The notes under the pieces: model-generated | Databases searched by the model: none | Seen by the model: the letters and a program-made list of their open reading frames with translations, nothing else | Told to the model about the DNA's origin: nothing | Part shown: positions 35,451 to 42,926 of the stretch, in pieces | How the letters are laid out: each line of letters begins with the position of its first letter | How positions within the stretch are numbered: the stretch's first letter is position 1 | Assembly: GCA_902363735.1 (NCBI GenBank) | Contig: CABJBA010000013.1 | Coordinates: 1 to 64,000, forward strand | Origin: Clostridiaceae bacterium | Lineage (GTDB): Bacteria > Bacillota > Clostridia > Lachnospirales > Lachnospiraceae | Length of the DNA: 64,000 nucleotides | Direction: 5' to 3' | Made by a program: the position numbers and the translations under genes

Positions 35451-35470
35451 TTAAGAAAGGGGAATAAAAG

Positions 35471-35725
35471 ATGTTACATCCATCTTATTCGGATTTGATT
35501 AATGTAGTAAACAGTGAGGTAGAACCTGGAGATGCTCCTATTATAAACAGCCGCTACTCCATTGTGATTGCCGCAGCAAAAAGAGCAAGGCAGATCATCG
35601 GCGGAGCAGAACCGGAGCTTGCAGAGCCAGGAAAAAAACCTCTTTCCATGGCTGTAGAGGAATTGTATCAGGGTGAAGTAAAGATTTTAAGTGAAACGGA
35701 AGAATCAGAAGAAGAGGATAATTAG
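35471..35725 (+). CDS. rpoZ: RNA polymerase omega subunit
   Basis: An 84-residue omega subunit that supports assembly of beta-prime. The segment NSRYSIVIAAAKRARQI is the conserved core, and the C-terminus is very acidic. It starts 20 bases after gmk with AAAGGGG upstream and is closed by a terminator. Confidence 0.93.
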   Translation: MLHPSYSDLINVVNSEVEPGDAPIINSRYSIVIAAAKRARQIIGGAEPELAEPGKKPLSMAVEELYQGEVKILSETEESEEEDN

Positions 35726-35729
35726 GAGG

Positions 35730-35765
35730 AAGGCTGTCTCCCCTTATGGAGAGATAGCCTTTTTA
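35730..35765 (+). terminator. Terminator after rpoZ
   Basis: AAGGCTGTCTCC pairs with GGAGAGATAGCCTT (one bulge or mismatch) and runs into TTTTT. Confidence 0.8.
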
Positions 35766-35803
35766 ATGGTTCCTATTATTGAAAGAAAGACAGGAGTTAA
35801 AGA

Positions 35804-37144
35804 ATGAAATTATTGTGCATTTCACTGGGCTGTGACAAAAATCTGGTTGATACGGAAATGATGCTGGGCCTTTTAAATAAAGACGGATATACTTTTACGG
35901 ATGATGAATACGAAGCTGATGTTATTGTAATCAATACCTGCTGCTTTATCAATGATGCAAAAGAAGAAAGCATTAACACCATTCTGGAAATGGCTCAGAG
36001 GAAGGTGGATGGCAAATGTAAGGCCCTCATTGTGACTGGATGTCTGGCGCAGAGATATAAGCAGGAGATCATTGATGAGATACCTGAGGTAGATGGGATT
36101 TTGGGAACCTCCACCTATGATGAAATTTCCAGGGTTTTAAGCAATGCATTAGGAGGAGAGGAACATGTTCAATGTTTCCACGAACTGAGTGGATTTCCGG
36201 AGCAGGAGGCGGAGCGTGTCCTTACCACCGGCGGCCATTATGCATTTTTAAAGATTGCAGAAGGATGTGACAAACACTGTACCTACTGCATCATTCCAAG
36301 CCTCCGGGGAAGCTACCGCAGTGTTCCTATGGAACGTCTGATCAAAGAAGCTGAAAGTCTGGCAGAAAAGGGAGTGAAGGAGCTGATTTTAGTGGCTCAG
36401 GAAACAACTCTTTACGGCATGGATTTATATGGAAAGAAATCTCTGCCCCAGCTTTTGAGAAATCTTTGCCGTATATCAGGAATTCACTGGATTCGCGTTC
36501 AGTATTGTTATCCGGAGGAAATTACGGAGGAGCTGATCCAAACCATAAAGGAAGAGGAAAAGATATGTTCTTATCTGGATCTGCCTGTTCAGCATGCCAG
36601 TGACCGGATTTTAAAGCTTATGGGAAGAAGAACTACCAAAGCCCAGCTTCAGGAGATTGTGGAAAGGCTTCGTATAGAGATTCCTGATATTGCTCTTCGG
36701 ACAACCCTTATTTCGGGATTTCCTGGAGAAACCCCGGAAGATCACGAAGAATTAATGGAATTTGTAGATGAGATGGAGTTTGAACGTCTGGGAGTATTTG
36801 CTTATTCCGCAGAAGAGGACACTCCGGCAGCAGAGTTTCCGGATCAGGTTTCTCAGGAAGTGAAGGAAGAACGCCGGGATGAAATCATGGAGCTTCAGCA
36901 GGAAATTTCCCTTGCCCATTCCCAAAATATGATCGGAAAAATACTGGAGGTCATGATAGAGGGAAAAGTGGCCGATGAAAACGCATATGTAGGACGTACT
37001 TATATGGATGGGCCAGGGGTCGACGGAATGATCTTTGTCCAGACTGGAGTGGAATTGATGTCAGGTGATTTTGCCAAAGTCCGGGTGACCGGAGCAATGG
37101 AATATGATTTGATAGGAGAATTGGAAGATGAATTTACCGAATAA
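35804..37144 (+). CDS. rimO: Ribosomal protein S12 methylthiotransferase RimO
   Basis: A 446-residue radical SAM enzyme that methylthiolates the S12 aspartate. The N-terminal UPF0004 domain begins SLGCDKNLVDTEMM, the RimO-type signature, and supplies Cys10, a Cys in the NTCC block and VTGCLAQ. The radical SAM cluster is Cys155, Cys159 and Cys162 (CDKHCTYC). A TRAM domain ends the protein. It overlaps pgsA by 17 bases. Confidence 0.95.
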   Translation: MKLLCISLGCDKNLVDTEMMLGLLNKDGYTFTDDEYEADVIVINTCCFINDAKEESINTILEMAQRKVDGKCKALIVTGCLAQRYKQEIIDEIPEVDGILGTSTYDEISRVLSNALGGEEHVQCFHELSGFPEQEAERVLTTGGHYAFLKIAEGCDKHCTYCIIPSLRGSYRSVPMERLIKEAESLAEKGVKELILVAQETTLYGMDLYGKKSLPQLLRNLCRISGIHWIRVQYCYPEEITEELIQTIKEEEKICSYLDLPVQHASDRILKLMGRRTTKAQLQEIVERLRIEIPDIALRTTLISGFPGETPEDHEELMEFVDEMEFERLGVFAYSAEEDTPAAEFPDQVSQEVKEERRDEIMELQQEISLAHSQNMIGKILEVMIEGKVADENAYVGRTYMDGPGVDGMIFVQTGVELMSGDFAKVRVTGAMEYDLIGELEDEFTE

Positions 37145-37670
37145 ACTTACGATTTTAAGAATTATCATGATTCCTTTTTTTGTGCTGTTTATGCTGTTAG
37201 AGGGTGGTTTTAATCCCCTGTATCGTTATATTGCTGCTGCCGTCTTTATTATAGCCAGTTTTACTGACTGGCTGGATGGAAACATTGCCAGAAAGTATGG
37301 CCTGGTGACTAACTTTGGAAAGTTTATGGACCCTCTGGCAGATAAGCTGCTTGTATGTTCTGGTCTCATTTGCTTTACGGCTCTGGGACAGCTTTCCGCA
37401 TGGGTTGTCATATTAATCATAAGCCGGGAATTTATTATCAGCGGTTTTCGTCTGGTGGCCTCTGACAATGGAGTGGTTATTGCGGCTAGTTACTGGGGTA
37501 AGCTGAAAACAGTGTCCCAGATGATAATGTCTGTGCTCCTTATACTCAACGTAACCGTGCTTTCCTTTATTACAGTTGCTTTTATCTGGATTGCTGCGGC
37601 GCTTACCGTGATTTCATTAGTTGATTATATTGTGAAAAATTATAAGGTTCTTACGGAAGGGAGCATGTAA
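37128..37670 (+). CDS. pgsA: CDP-diacylglycerol-glycerol-3-phosphate 3-phosphatidyltransferase
   Basis: A 180-residue membrane enzyme making phosphatidylglycerol phosphate. The CDP-alcohol phosphotransferase motif DWLDGNIARKYGLVTNFGKFMDPLADK has all the expected Asp and Gly positions (about residues 46-72). About five membrane segments are seen. The start lies within rimO (translational coupling), and cinA follows after 2 bases, an order widely conserved in Firmicutes. Confidence 0.94.
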   Translation: MNLPNKLTILRIIMIPFFVLFMLLEGGFNPLYRYIAAAVFIIASFTDWLDGNIARKYGLVTNFGKFMDPLADKLLVCSGLICFTALGQLSAWVVILIISREFIISGFRLVASDNGVVIAASYWGKLKTVSQMIMSVLLILNVTVLSFITVAFIWIAAALTVISLVDYIVKNYKVLTEGSM

Positions 37671-37672
37671 TT

Positions 37673-38920
37673 ATGGTTGTAGAGCTGATCTCAGTTGGAA
37701 CAGAACTTTTGCTGGGAAATATTGTGAATACCAACACCCGGTATCTGGCAGAAAAATGTGCCCTTTTAGGACTTTCCATGTATCATCAGGTAACGGTGGG
37801 AGATAACAGGGAACGCCTTTCAAGGGCGTTTTCTGAAGCCTTAAACCGTTCTGATGTGGTTATTCTGACAGGAGGTTTAGGACCTACAGAAGATGATCTG
37901 ACAAAGGAAGTCTGCGCAGAGGTCCTTGGCTTTTCTTTGGAAGAGGATTCCCATACAAGGGAGAGAATACAGGAATATTTCAGAAAAAGCATTTATAACA
38001 GGATTCCGGATAACAACTGGAAGCAAGCTCTCGTTCCTCATGGTGCAACGGTTCTCGACAACAGCAATGGTACAGCTCCCGGACTGATTTTGGAAAAGGA
38101 TGGAAAGATTGCAATTTTACTTCCGGGCCCTCCGGTTGAATTGATTCCTCTTTTTCAGGGACAGGTATACCCATATCTTCAAACGCTTCAGCCGGAGGTG
38201 ATCCGTTCCCAGATGATCAAGATTTGCGGCCAGGGAGAAAGCCAGGTGGAGGACCAGATTCTGGACTTAATTGACGGACAGTCCAATCCCACTGTTGCCA
38301 CTTATGCAAAAACCGCGGAGGTACACTTACGGATTACGGCCAGAGCCTCAGACGAAGAAGAAGCAAAGAAGCTGTTAAAGCCTGTGGTAAAGGAAATTAA
38401 AAACCGTTTCGGCAAGGACGTGTATACAGTAAAGGAAGAGGAAACTCTTGAAATGGCAGTGGTTTCCCTTTTGAAAAAACATGAATTGACATTGACCACA
38501 GCGGAATCCTGTACAGGAGGCTTAATTGCCGGACGGCTGGTCAATGTACCGGGAGCCTCGGAGGTGTTTAACCAGGGCTTTATCACTTATTCCAACAAAT
38601 CCAAACGAAAGGTTCTCGGAGTCAGAAAGGGAACGTTGAAGAAATACGGCGCTGTCAGCCAGCAGACTGCTAAGGAAATGGCAACAGGAGGTGTTTTAGC
38701 AGCTGATGCGGATGTCTGTATTGCTGTTACCGGAATTGCAGGGCCTGGAGCAGATGGAGAAAAACCTGTGGGACTGGTTTATATTGCCTGCTTTATAAAG
38801 GATGAGGTTAGGGTTGAGGAATATCATTTTAAAGGAAACCGGGAAAAGATCAGGGAACAGTCTGTCACAAAGGCATTGGATATGGTGCGCCGTTCTGTTC
38901 TTTCCTGCTGTCAGGCATAA
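37673..38920 (+). CDS. cinA: CinA family protein (competence/damage-inducible; NMN amidase domain)
   Basis: A 415-residue two-domain protein. The N-terminal molybdopterin-binding-like domain has SVGTELLLGNIVNTN and TGGLGPTEDDLTKE. The C-terminal CinA domain (from about residue 255) has LTTAESCTGGLIAGRLVNVPGAS, and homologues of that domain deamidate nicotinamide mononucleotide in pyridine-nucleotide salvage. The recA gene that often follows is not here. Confidence 0.93.
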   Translation: MVVELISVGTELLLGNIVNTNTRYLAEKCALLGLSMYHQVTVGDNRERLSRAFSEALNRSDVVILTGGLGPTEDDLTKEVCAEVLGFSLEEDSHTRERIQEYFRKSIYNRIPDNNWKQALVPHGATVLDNSNGTAPGLILEKDGKIAILLPGPPVELIPLFQGQVYPYLQTLQPEVIRSQMIKICGQGESQVEDQILDLIDGQSNPTVATYAKTAEVHLRITARASDEEEAKKLLKPVVKEIKNRFGKDVYTVKEEETLEMAVVSLLKKHELTLTTAESCTGGLIAGRLVNVPGASEVFNQGFITYSNKSKRKVLGVRKGTLKKYGAVSQQTAKEMATGGVLAADADVCIAVTGIAGPGADGEKPVGLVYIACFIKDEVRVEEYHFKGNREKIREQSVTKALDMVRRSVLSCCQA

Positions 38921-38940
38921 TACGCAACGGAGGTGATTGA

Positions 38941-40278
38941 TTGGAAACCCGTTTCATGAAAAAACAGATGTCAGCGGCCTATCAATATTCCAGGGTAAGG
39001 CTGGTGCTTAATTACTATACGTTATTTGAATCCATTGCTGAAAAAACAGAGGTTTCAGAAGAGGTCATGTTTTGCTGCCAAAGGCTTAACTCTTTGATGG
39101 AAGACCAGCTTTTCGGAAAGTCCGTTCAGGACGGCTTACTAAAATTGAGAAGCGAAATCACCTGTAAAGTTGAAACGCTTACATCCTATACAGACTGTTT
39201 TCAAATTTACGGTTATGTATTAAACCGTCTGGAACGAAAATTTGAAACAGTGCCGGAAACAGGAATTGACGAAGAAGACTTGGCTCTGCGGCTGATGGAA
39301 TTTATAAAAGATGCAGGCGAAACACCAGCCAGAAATGAAAGAATCAGGAATATTATAGAGCAGCTTCCAGTACGCCTGACAAAGCAGAAATTTTTCGGCT
39401 TTATTATGGAGGGCTTATCGGTTTATCTGGGAGCAAGCAGAAAAAGTCTGAAGGACATGATGTATATCCTGCGGACAGAGTCCATGGTAAGCCTGGGGGC
39501 GGATATGGCGAAGCATACCTCCCTTTATAAAACTTTGGCAAAACTTCAGGATATCGATTACCGCACTATGACAAACGAAAGCTATGAAGAAGTATCTTCC
39601 CTGCACCGCCTTGCATGTGAGAGTCTGACAGAGGAAGCGGGAATGTATATGATGCTTCAGGAACTTGTCAATGATATGTGTGTGCTGTCTTTTTCCCGTC
39701 AGGAAGCCCTTGTGGATGAACTGGAGGAGGAATTTTATAAATCCCTTTTATCAGAGATTTTAGAAAAGTTTTTCAAAGAAGATTATTCGCCTGGTAATGA
39801 AGCCTTTTTTAATAAGCTGACCCAACTGGAGGGAAAGCAGGAGACTTATTATGAGCGTTACTTAAGGACAGAGCTTCCCGAGGAAAATGAACAGCGGAAC
39901 CTTGATCCTGATTTTATTAATGCGGTGAATGTTGACAGGCTTTTATCGGGAAGCTGCTTTGCAGAACTGAAGCAGGTGGAGGAAAAAGCCAAACAGGAAC
40001 CGTCGGAAGCAGAAAAAGAGGTTGACCGCCTGTGGCTTGAGCGAGTGGCGGAAGAGTTTTTTAAAGAACTGGAAACTATGTTTTCCAGGACCTCCAAACC
40101 AGTGGTCCGGGCCATTATGGCAAAGGTTTTATCCGGTCTTCCCGTTTATTTCCGTTCCATAAGTGAAATAGAGGATTACATCAGGGGAAGTCTTAAAAGC
40201 TGTCTGGATGAAGAGGAAAAGGAAACCTGCAAGGAATTATTGGAAGAGCTGATGGATTATGAAAATATTCTGGTCTGA
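38941..40278 (+). CDS. Uncharacterised conserved protein, 445 residues
   Basis: A mostly helical, acidic, soluble protein that I do not recognise. A TTG start at 38941 is preferred: GGAGGTGAT (38929-38937) is perfectly placed for it and too far for the ATG at 38956. No signal peptide or membrane segment is seen. Residues 1-110 look like a paired-helix domain and the last 70 carry the run of acidic residues LDEEEKETCKELLEEL. Its end overlaps the next unknown gene by 20 bases, and it follows cinA by 20, so it is part of the rimO-pgsA-cinA transcript. Confidence 0.75.
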   Translation: METRFMKKQMSAAYQYSRVRLVLNYYTLFESIAEKTEVSEEVMFCCQRLNSLMEDQLFGKSVQDGLLKLRSEITCKVETLTSYTDCFQIYGYVLNRLERKFETVPETGIDEEDLALRLMEFIKDAGETPARNERIRNIIEQLPVRLTKQKFFGFIMEGLSVYLGASRKSLKDMMYILRTESMVSLGADMAKHTSLYKTLAKLQDIDYRTMTNESYEEVSSLHRLACESLTEEAGMYMMLQELVNDMCVLSFSRQEALVDELEEEFYKSLLSEILEKFFKEDYSPGNEAFFNKLTQLEGKQETYYERYLRTELPEENEQRNLDPDFINAVNVDRLLSGSCFAELKQVEEKAKQEPSEAEKEVDRLWLERVAEEFFKELETMFSRTSKPVVRAIMAKVLSGLPVYFRSISEIEDYIRGSLKSCLDEEEKETCKELLEELMDYENILV

Positions 40279-40588
40279 CCACTTGTATGTGGGTGAAAAA
40301 GCGAGAAGAAAACGTTACAGGATCATCCGGGGAATCCGCAGATTAAAGCCCATACCTGGAAGTTATGTGATTACGCCTGCTTCTGGGGGGAATAATATAC
40401 TTGATATATGCCCGGCTTCTATGCTGGTATCCCCTTTTTACAGGGAAAAGGAGCTTCTGGTTATCGGCATTGCATTAAGTTACTGGGAAGCCCTGGAGGT
40501 GGTCCGATGCATTGTGGATGAGATGTACGGTCAAACAGGAGGCTTTGACCTGCTTTCTTTCATAGGGGAAGAGGCCCGTAAGGTGTGA
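40259..40588 (+). CDS. Uncharacterised conserved protein, 109 residues
   Basis: A basic-headed small protein (KARRKRYRIIRGIRRLKP at about residues 14-31) followed by a globular region with ITPASGGNNILDICPAS and IGIALSYWEALEVVRCIVDEMYG. No family is recognised. It overlaps its upstream neighbour by 20 bases and its downstream neighbour follows at 7, which indicates coupled translation and a shared role with both. Confidence 0.75.
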   Translation: MKIFWSDHLYVGEKARRKRYRIIRGIRRLKPIPGSYVITPASGGNNILDICPASMLVSPFYREKELLVIGIALSYWEALEVVRCIVDEMYGQTGGFDLLSFIGEEARKV

Positions 40589-40595
40589 GGTGTCC

Positions 40596-41468
40596 ATGGT
40601 TTATATTATTTTACTGGTGTTAAAGATCTTAGGACTGCTGCTTCTTGTGGTGCTTGGCCTTATTTTATTGGTGCTTTTACTGGTTCTTTTTGTTCCGCTC
40701 CGGTATAGGGTAGAGGGGTCTTATAATGAAAAGGTGAAGGGAAAAGCCAAAGTATCCTGGCTGCTGCACCTCATTTCCGTGACCCTTTCTTATGAAGAGG
40801 ATTTCATTATGACGGTCCGGCTTTTTGGATTTCGGATTTTAAAACCGAAAAAGATGGACCATGAACTCCGGGAAGCAGGGGAGATCATGGTTCAAACCAT
40901 GGAAGTAAAGCCGGAGGAAGCATTAGAGGATGTGAAGGAAGAGATACAGAAAAGGCCTGAAAACCGAATTCCGCCTTCTAAAGAGGAAAACTTACGGGAA
41001 GAGGCCGGAAGGACTTCCTGGTTTTTGAAATTAAAGGTAAGAATCCGGAAGCAGTTGTTAAAACTTAAGTTTTTTTTCCATCGTATTTGTGATACACTGA
41101 AAACAGTGAAAGACAAAAAAGAGAAGCTGCAGGCCTGGGTTTCCAATAAGGAAAACCAAAAAACAATGAAGCTGTTTTTAAGACAGCTAAAAAAACTGAT
41201 CCGCCATATCCTTCCGCGAAGGGGAAAAGGAGATGTCACGTTTGGATTTGACGATCCTTATATGACGGGGCAGATATTGACCTATGCAAGCGTTATTTAT
41301 CCGTTTTGCCACAAACATCTGAATTTGTATCCGGTTTTTGACCAGGCTGTATTTAAGGCAGAAGGAAACTTCCGGGGCAGGGTACGGATTGGAACGGTCC
41401 TTGCGGTGGGAGGTCGGATGCTGCTTCATAAAAATTTCAGGGTGTTGCTGAAAAAATGGATTCGATAA
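40596..41468 (+). CDS. DUF2953 family membrane protein
   Basis: A 290-residue protein with one long N-terminal hydrophobic segment (about residues 3-34, nearly all Leu/Val/Ile), then VPLRYRVEG, the start of the DUF2953 domain. The middle is highly charged and the C-terminal part has GKGDVTFGFDDPYMTGQI. DUF2953 proteins lie next to GerW (YtfJ) in many spore formers, as here, suggesting a sporulation role. The ATG at 40596 with GTGAGG upstream is preferred to a GTG at 40590. Confidence 0.8.
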   Translation: MVYIILLVLKILGLLLLVVLGLILLVLLLVLFVPLRYRVEGSYNEKVKGKAKVSWLLHLISVTLSYEEDFIMTVRLFGFRILKPKKMDHELREAGEIMVQTMEVKPEEALEDVKEEIQKRPENRIPPSKEENLREEAGRTSWFLKLKVRIRKQLLKLKFFFHRICDTLKTVKDKKEKLQAWVSNKENQKTMKLFLRQLKKLIRHILPRRGKGDVTFGFDDPYMTGQILTYASVIYPFCHKHLNLYPVFDQAVFKAEGNFRGRVRIGTVLAVGGRMLLHKNFRVLLKKWIR

Positions 41469-41501
41469 GGGATTGGAATGATAAAGGAGGAATTGCATAA
41501 C

Positions 41502-41912
41502 GTGGCAGATAATTATTTTACATCTACGGTAGAAGCACTGTTTAAGGGAATGGATACGTTTGTGGCTACAAAAACAGTAGTAGGGGATGCAGTAAAAGTA
41601 GATGATACCATCATCCTGCCTTTGGTGGATGTTACTTGTGGTATGGCAGCCGGTTCCTTTACGGATGATGCCAAGAAAAAAGGCGCAGGAGGAATGCATG
41701 CAAAGATGAGTCCAAGTGCGGTTTTAATCATCCAGAACGGAGTGACAAAGCTGGTCAATATCAAGCAGCAGGATGCTGTGACAAAAATTTTGGACATGGT
41801 TCCTGATTTTGTCAATAAATTTTCCGGTGGCTCAAAGGATATCTCTCCGGAAGCTTTAAAAGCGGCCGAAGAAATTGCTTCTGCAGGCGAGAAGGAAAAT
41901 GGAGAAGAATAA
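41502..41912 (+). CDS. gerW: GerW family sporulation protein
   Basis: A 136-residue protein matching GerW/YtfJ, needed for normal spore germination in Bacillus. The family start FTSTVEALFKGMDTFVATKTVVGDAV, the Gly-rich middle and SPSAVLIIQNG are visible. The GTG start at 41502 is chosen because AAAGGAGG (41483-41490) precedes it and the protein then begins where the family does; an in-frame ATG at 41478 would place the ribosome site inside the gene. It follows the DUF2953 gene directly. Confidence 0.88.
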   Translation: MADNYFTSTVEALFKGMDTFVATKTVVGDAVKVDDTIILPLVDVTCGMAAGSFTDDAKKKGAGGMHAKMSPSAVLIIQNGVTKLVNIKQQDAVTKILDMVPDFVNKFSGGSKDISPEALKAAEEIASAGEKENGEE

Positions 41913-41966
41913 GAAAGGGATAAGCCGCATAGGATATTATATAGCCTGAATGGACTGAGGGATGAT

Positions 41967-42104
41967 ATGATAAGAGTATGCGGACTTATGCTGTTCTGTT
42001 TCGGAGCAGGCATGGCAATCCTGCTTTTTATCCCGGCAACTATTTTTACGGTTTTATTTATTATTGGATGTCTGGTGTTGGGATATAACCTTTTTTGTTG
42101 CTAG
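41967..42104 (+). CDS. 45-residue membrane microprotein
   Basis: A short reading frame after gerW, preceded by GAGGG at 41958-41962. The 45-residue product is almost entirely hydrophobic: residues about 6-24 and 27-41 could form two membrane segments split by a Pro at 23, with a Cys pair at the very end (FCC). Position in the DUF2953-gerW unit hints at a spore-membrane role. No family is recognised. The coding claim rests on start, ribosome site and composition. Confidence 0.5.
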   Translation: MIRVCGLMLFCFGAGMAILLFIPATIFTVLFIIGCLVLGYNLFCC

Positions 42105-42127
42105 GAGAATTTTGCTGTAAATAAATA

Positions 42128-42147
42128 GCCCGCCCCTTGGGGCAGGC
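42128..42147 (+). terminator. GC-rich hairpin after the gerW unit
   Basis: GCCCGCCCC (42128-42136) pairs with GGGGCAGGC (42139-42147) with one mismatch. The stem is strong but has no T run, so it may act only as an RNA 3' end or pause. Confidence 0.45.
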
Positions 42148-42156
42148 CTGTAAAGG

Positions 42157-42193
42157 ATAAAAAAATACTCCTGACTGATACAGCCAGGAGTTT
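42157..42193 (-). terminator. Terminator of rpmB
   Basis: Read on the minus strand, ACTCCTGGCTG pairs with CAGTCAGGAGT and runs into TATTTTTTTAT. It lies directly after the rpmB stop. Confidence 0.85.
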
Positions 42194-42200
42194 CCTTTGA

Positions 42201-42386
42201 TTAAGCTCTTTCAATTAATCCGGATCTTAAGCAGGAAGTACATACGTACATCTTCTTAGCGCCGCCGTTAACTTTTACTTTAACAGACTTGACATTTGCT
42301 TTCCACATTTTGTTAGACCGTCTATGGGAATGGCTCACTGCGTTTCCAAAGTGAGCAGCTTTTTCACAAATTGAACATTTAGCCAT
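42201..42386 (-). CDS. rpmB: Ribosomal protein L28
   Basis: A 61-residue 50S ribosomal protein of the zinc-binding type: Cys4 and Cys7 (KCSICEK) with Cys49 and Cys52 (VCTSCLR). The core FGNAVSHSHRRSNKMWKANV is diagnostic. It is monocistronic on the minus strand, with AAGGAGG before the start, a clear promoter and a terminator. Confidence 0.97.
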   Translation of the reverse strand: MAKCSICEKAAHFGNAVSHSHRRSNKMWKANVKSVKVKVNGGAKKMYVCTSCLRSGLIERA

Positions 42387-42447
42387 GATTGCACCTCCTT
42401 AAAAGCAACTTGGATTTTTTTAAGATTGAAAAATCCACAACAAATGT

Positions 42448-42476
42448 ATGATAACAGAAAATCTCATTATTTGCAA
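42448..42476 (-). promoter_or_regulatory. Promoter of rpmB
   Basis: On the minus strand TTGCAA (42476-42471), 17 bp and TATCAT (42453-42448). Confidence 0.7.
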
Positions 42477-42491
42477 GTGAAAATTAAAAAT

Positions 42492-42523
42492 TTGTTTCTT
42501 TTTTTGGAAAAATCATGTATAAT
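42492..42523 (+). promoter_or_regulatory. Probable promoter of the yloU-fakA-recG unit
   Basis: A consensus TATAAT (42518-42523) preceded by TG lies 33 bases before the Asp23-family gene. The best -35 candidate, TTGTTT (42492-42497), is spaced 20 bp, so the -35 contact is likely weak. Confidence 0.5.
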
Positions 42524-42555
42524 CAAATAAGACAGAAAGAACGGAGGTAAACAAT

Positions 42556-42912
42556 ATGAAGGGTTATATTAATAATAAACTGGGCGAAATCCAGGTAAGC
42601 CCTGATGTTATCGCCATGTATGCCGGAACTACGGCAGTGGAATGCTTTGGCATTGTAGGCATGGCTGCTGTCAGTATGAAGGATGGACTTGTTAAGCTCT
42701 TAAAGAGAGAAGGTCTGACTCACGGAATCAATGTGAATATTCAGGACAACCATATTACCATTGATTTTCATGTTATTGTGGCATATGGAATCAGCATTTC
42801 TGCAGTAGCCGATAATCTGATTGAAAATGTCAAATATAAAGTAGAAGAGTTCACCGGTATGACGGTAGATAAAATCAACATCTTCGTTGAAGGTGTGAGA
42901 GTGATTGATTAA
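42556..42912 (+). CDS. Asp23/Gls24 family protein (YloU)
   Basis: A 118-residue Asp23-family protein. The start IQVSPDVIAMYAGTTAVECFGIVGMA and the end EFTGMTVDKINIFVEGVRV are typical. The family is often linked to envelope stress and lipid homeostasis. Pairing with the fatty-acid kinase gene that follows at 14 bases is conserved across Firmicutes (yloU-yloV). Confidence 0.92.
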   Translation: MKGYINNKLGEIQVSPDVIAMYAGTTAVECFGIVGMAAVSMKDGLVKLLKREGLTHGINVNIQDNHITIDFHVIVAYGISISAVADNLIENVKYKVEEFTGMTVDKINIFVEGVRVID

Positions 42913-42926
42913 GGAGGAAACTACCT

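Noticed and set aside
41513..42013. 166-residue minus-strand frame
   Set aside because: Shadow of gerW and of the microprotein region; no ribosome site and low-complexity product.
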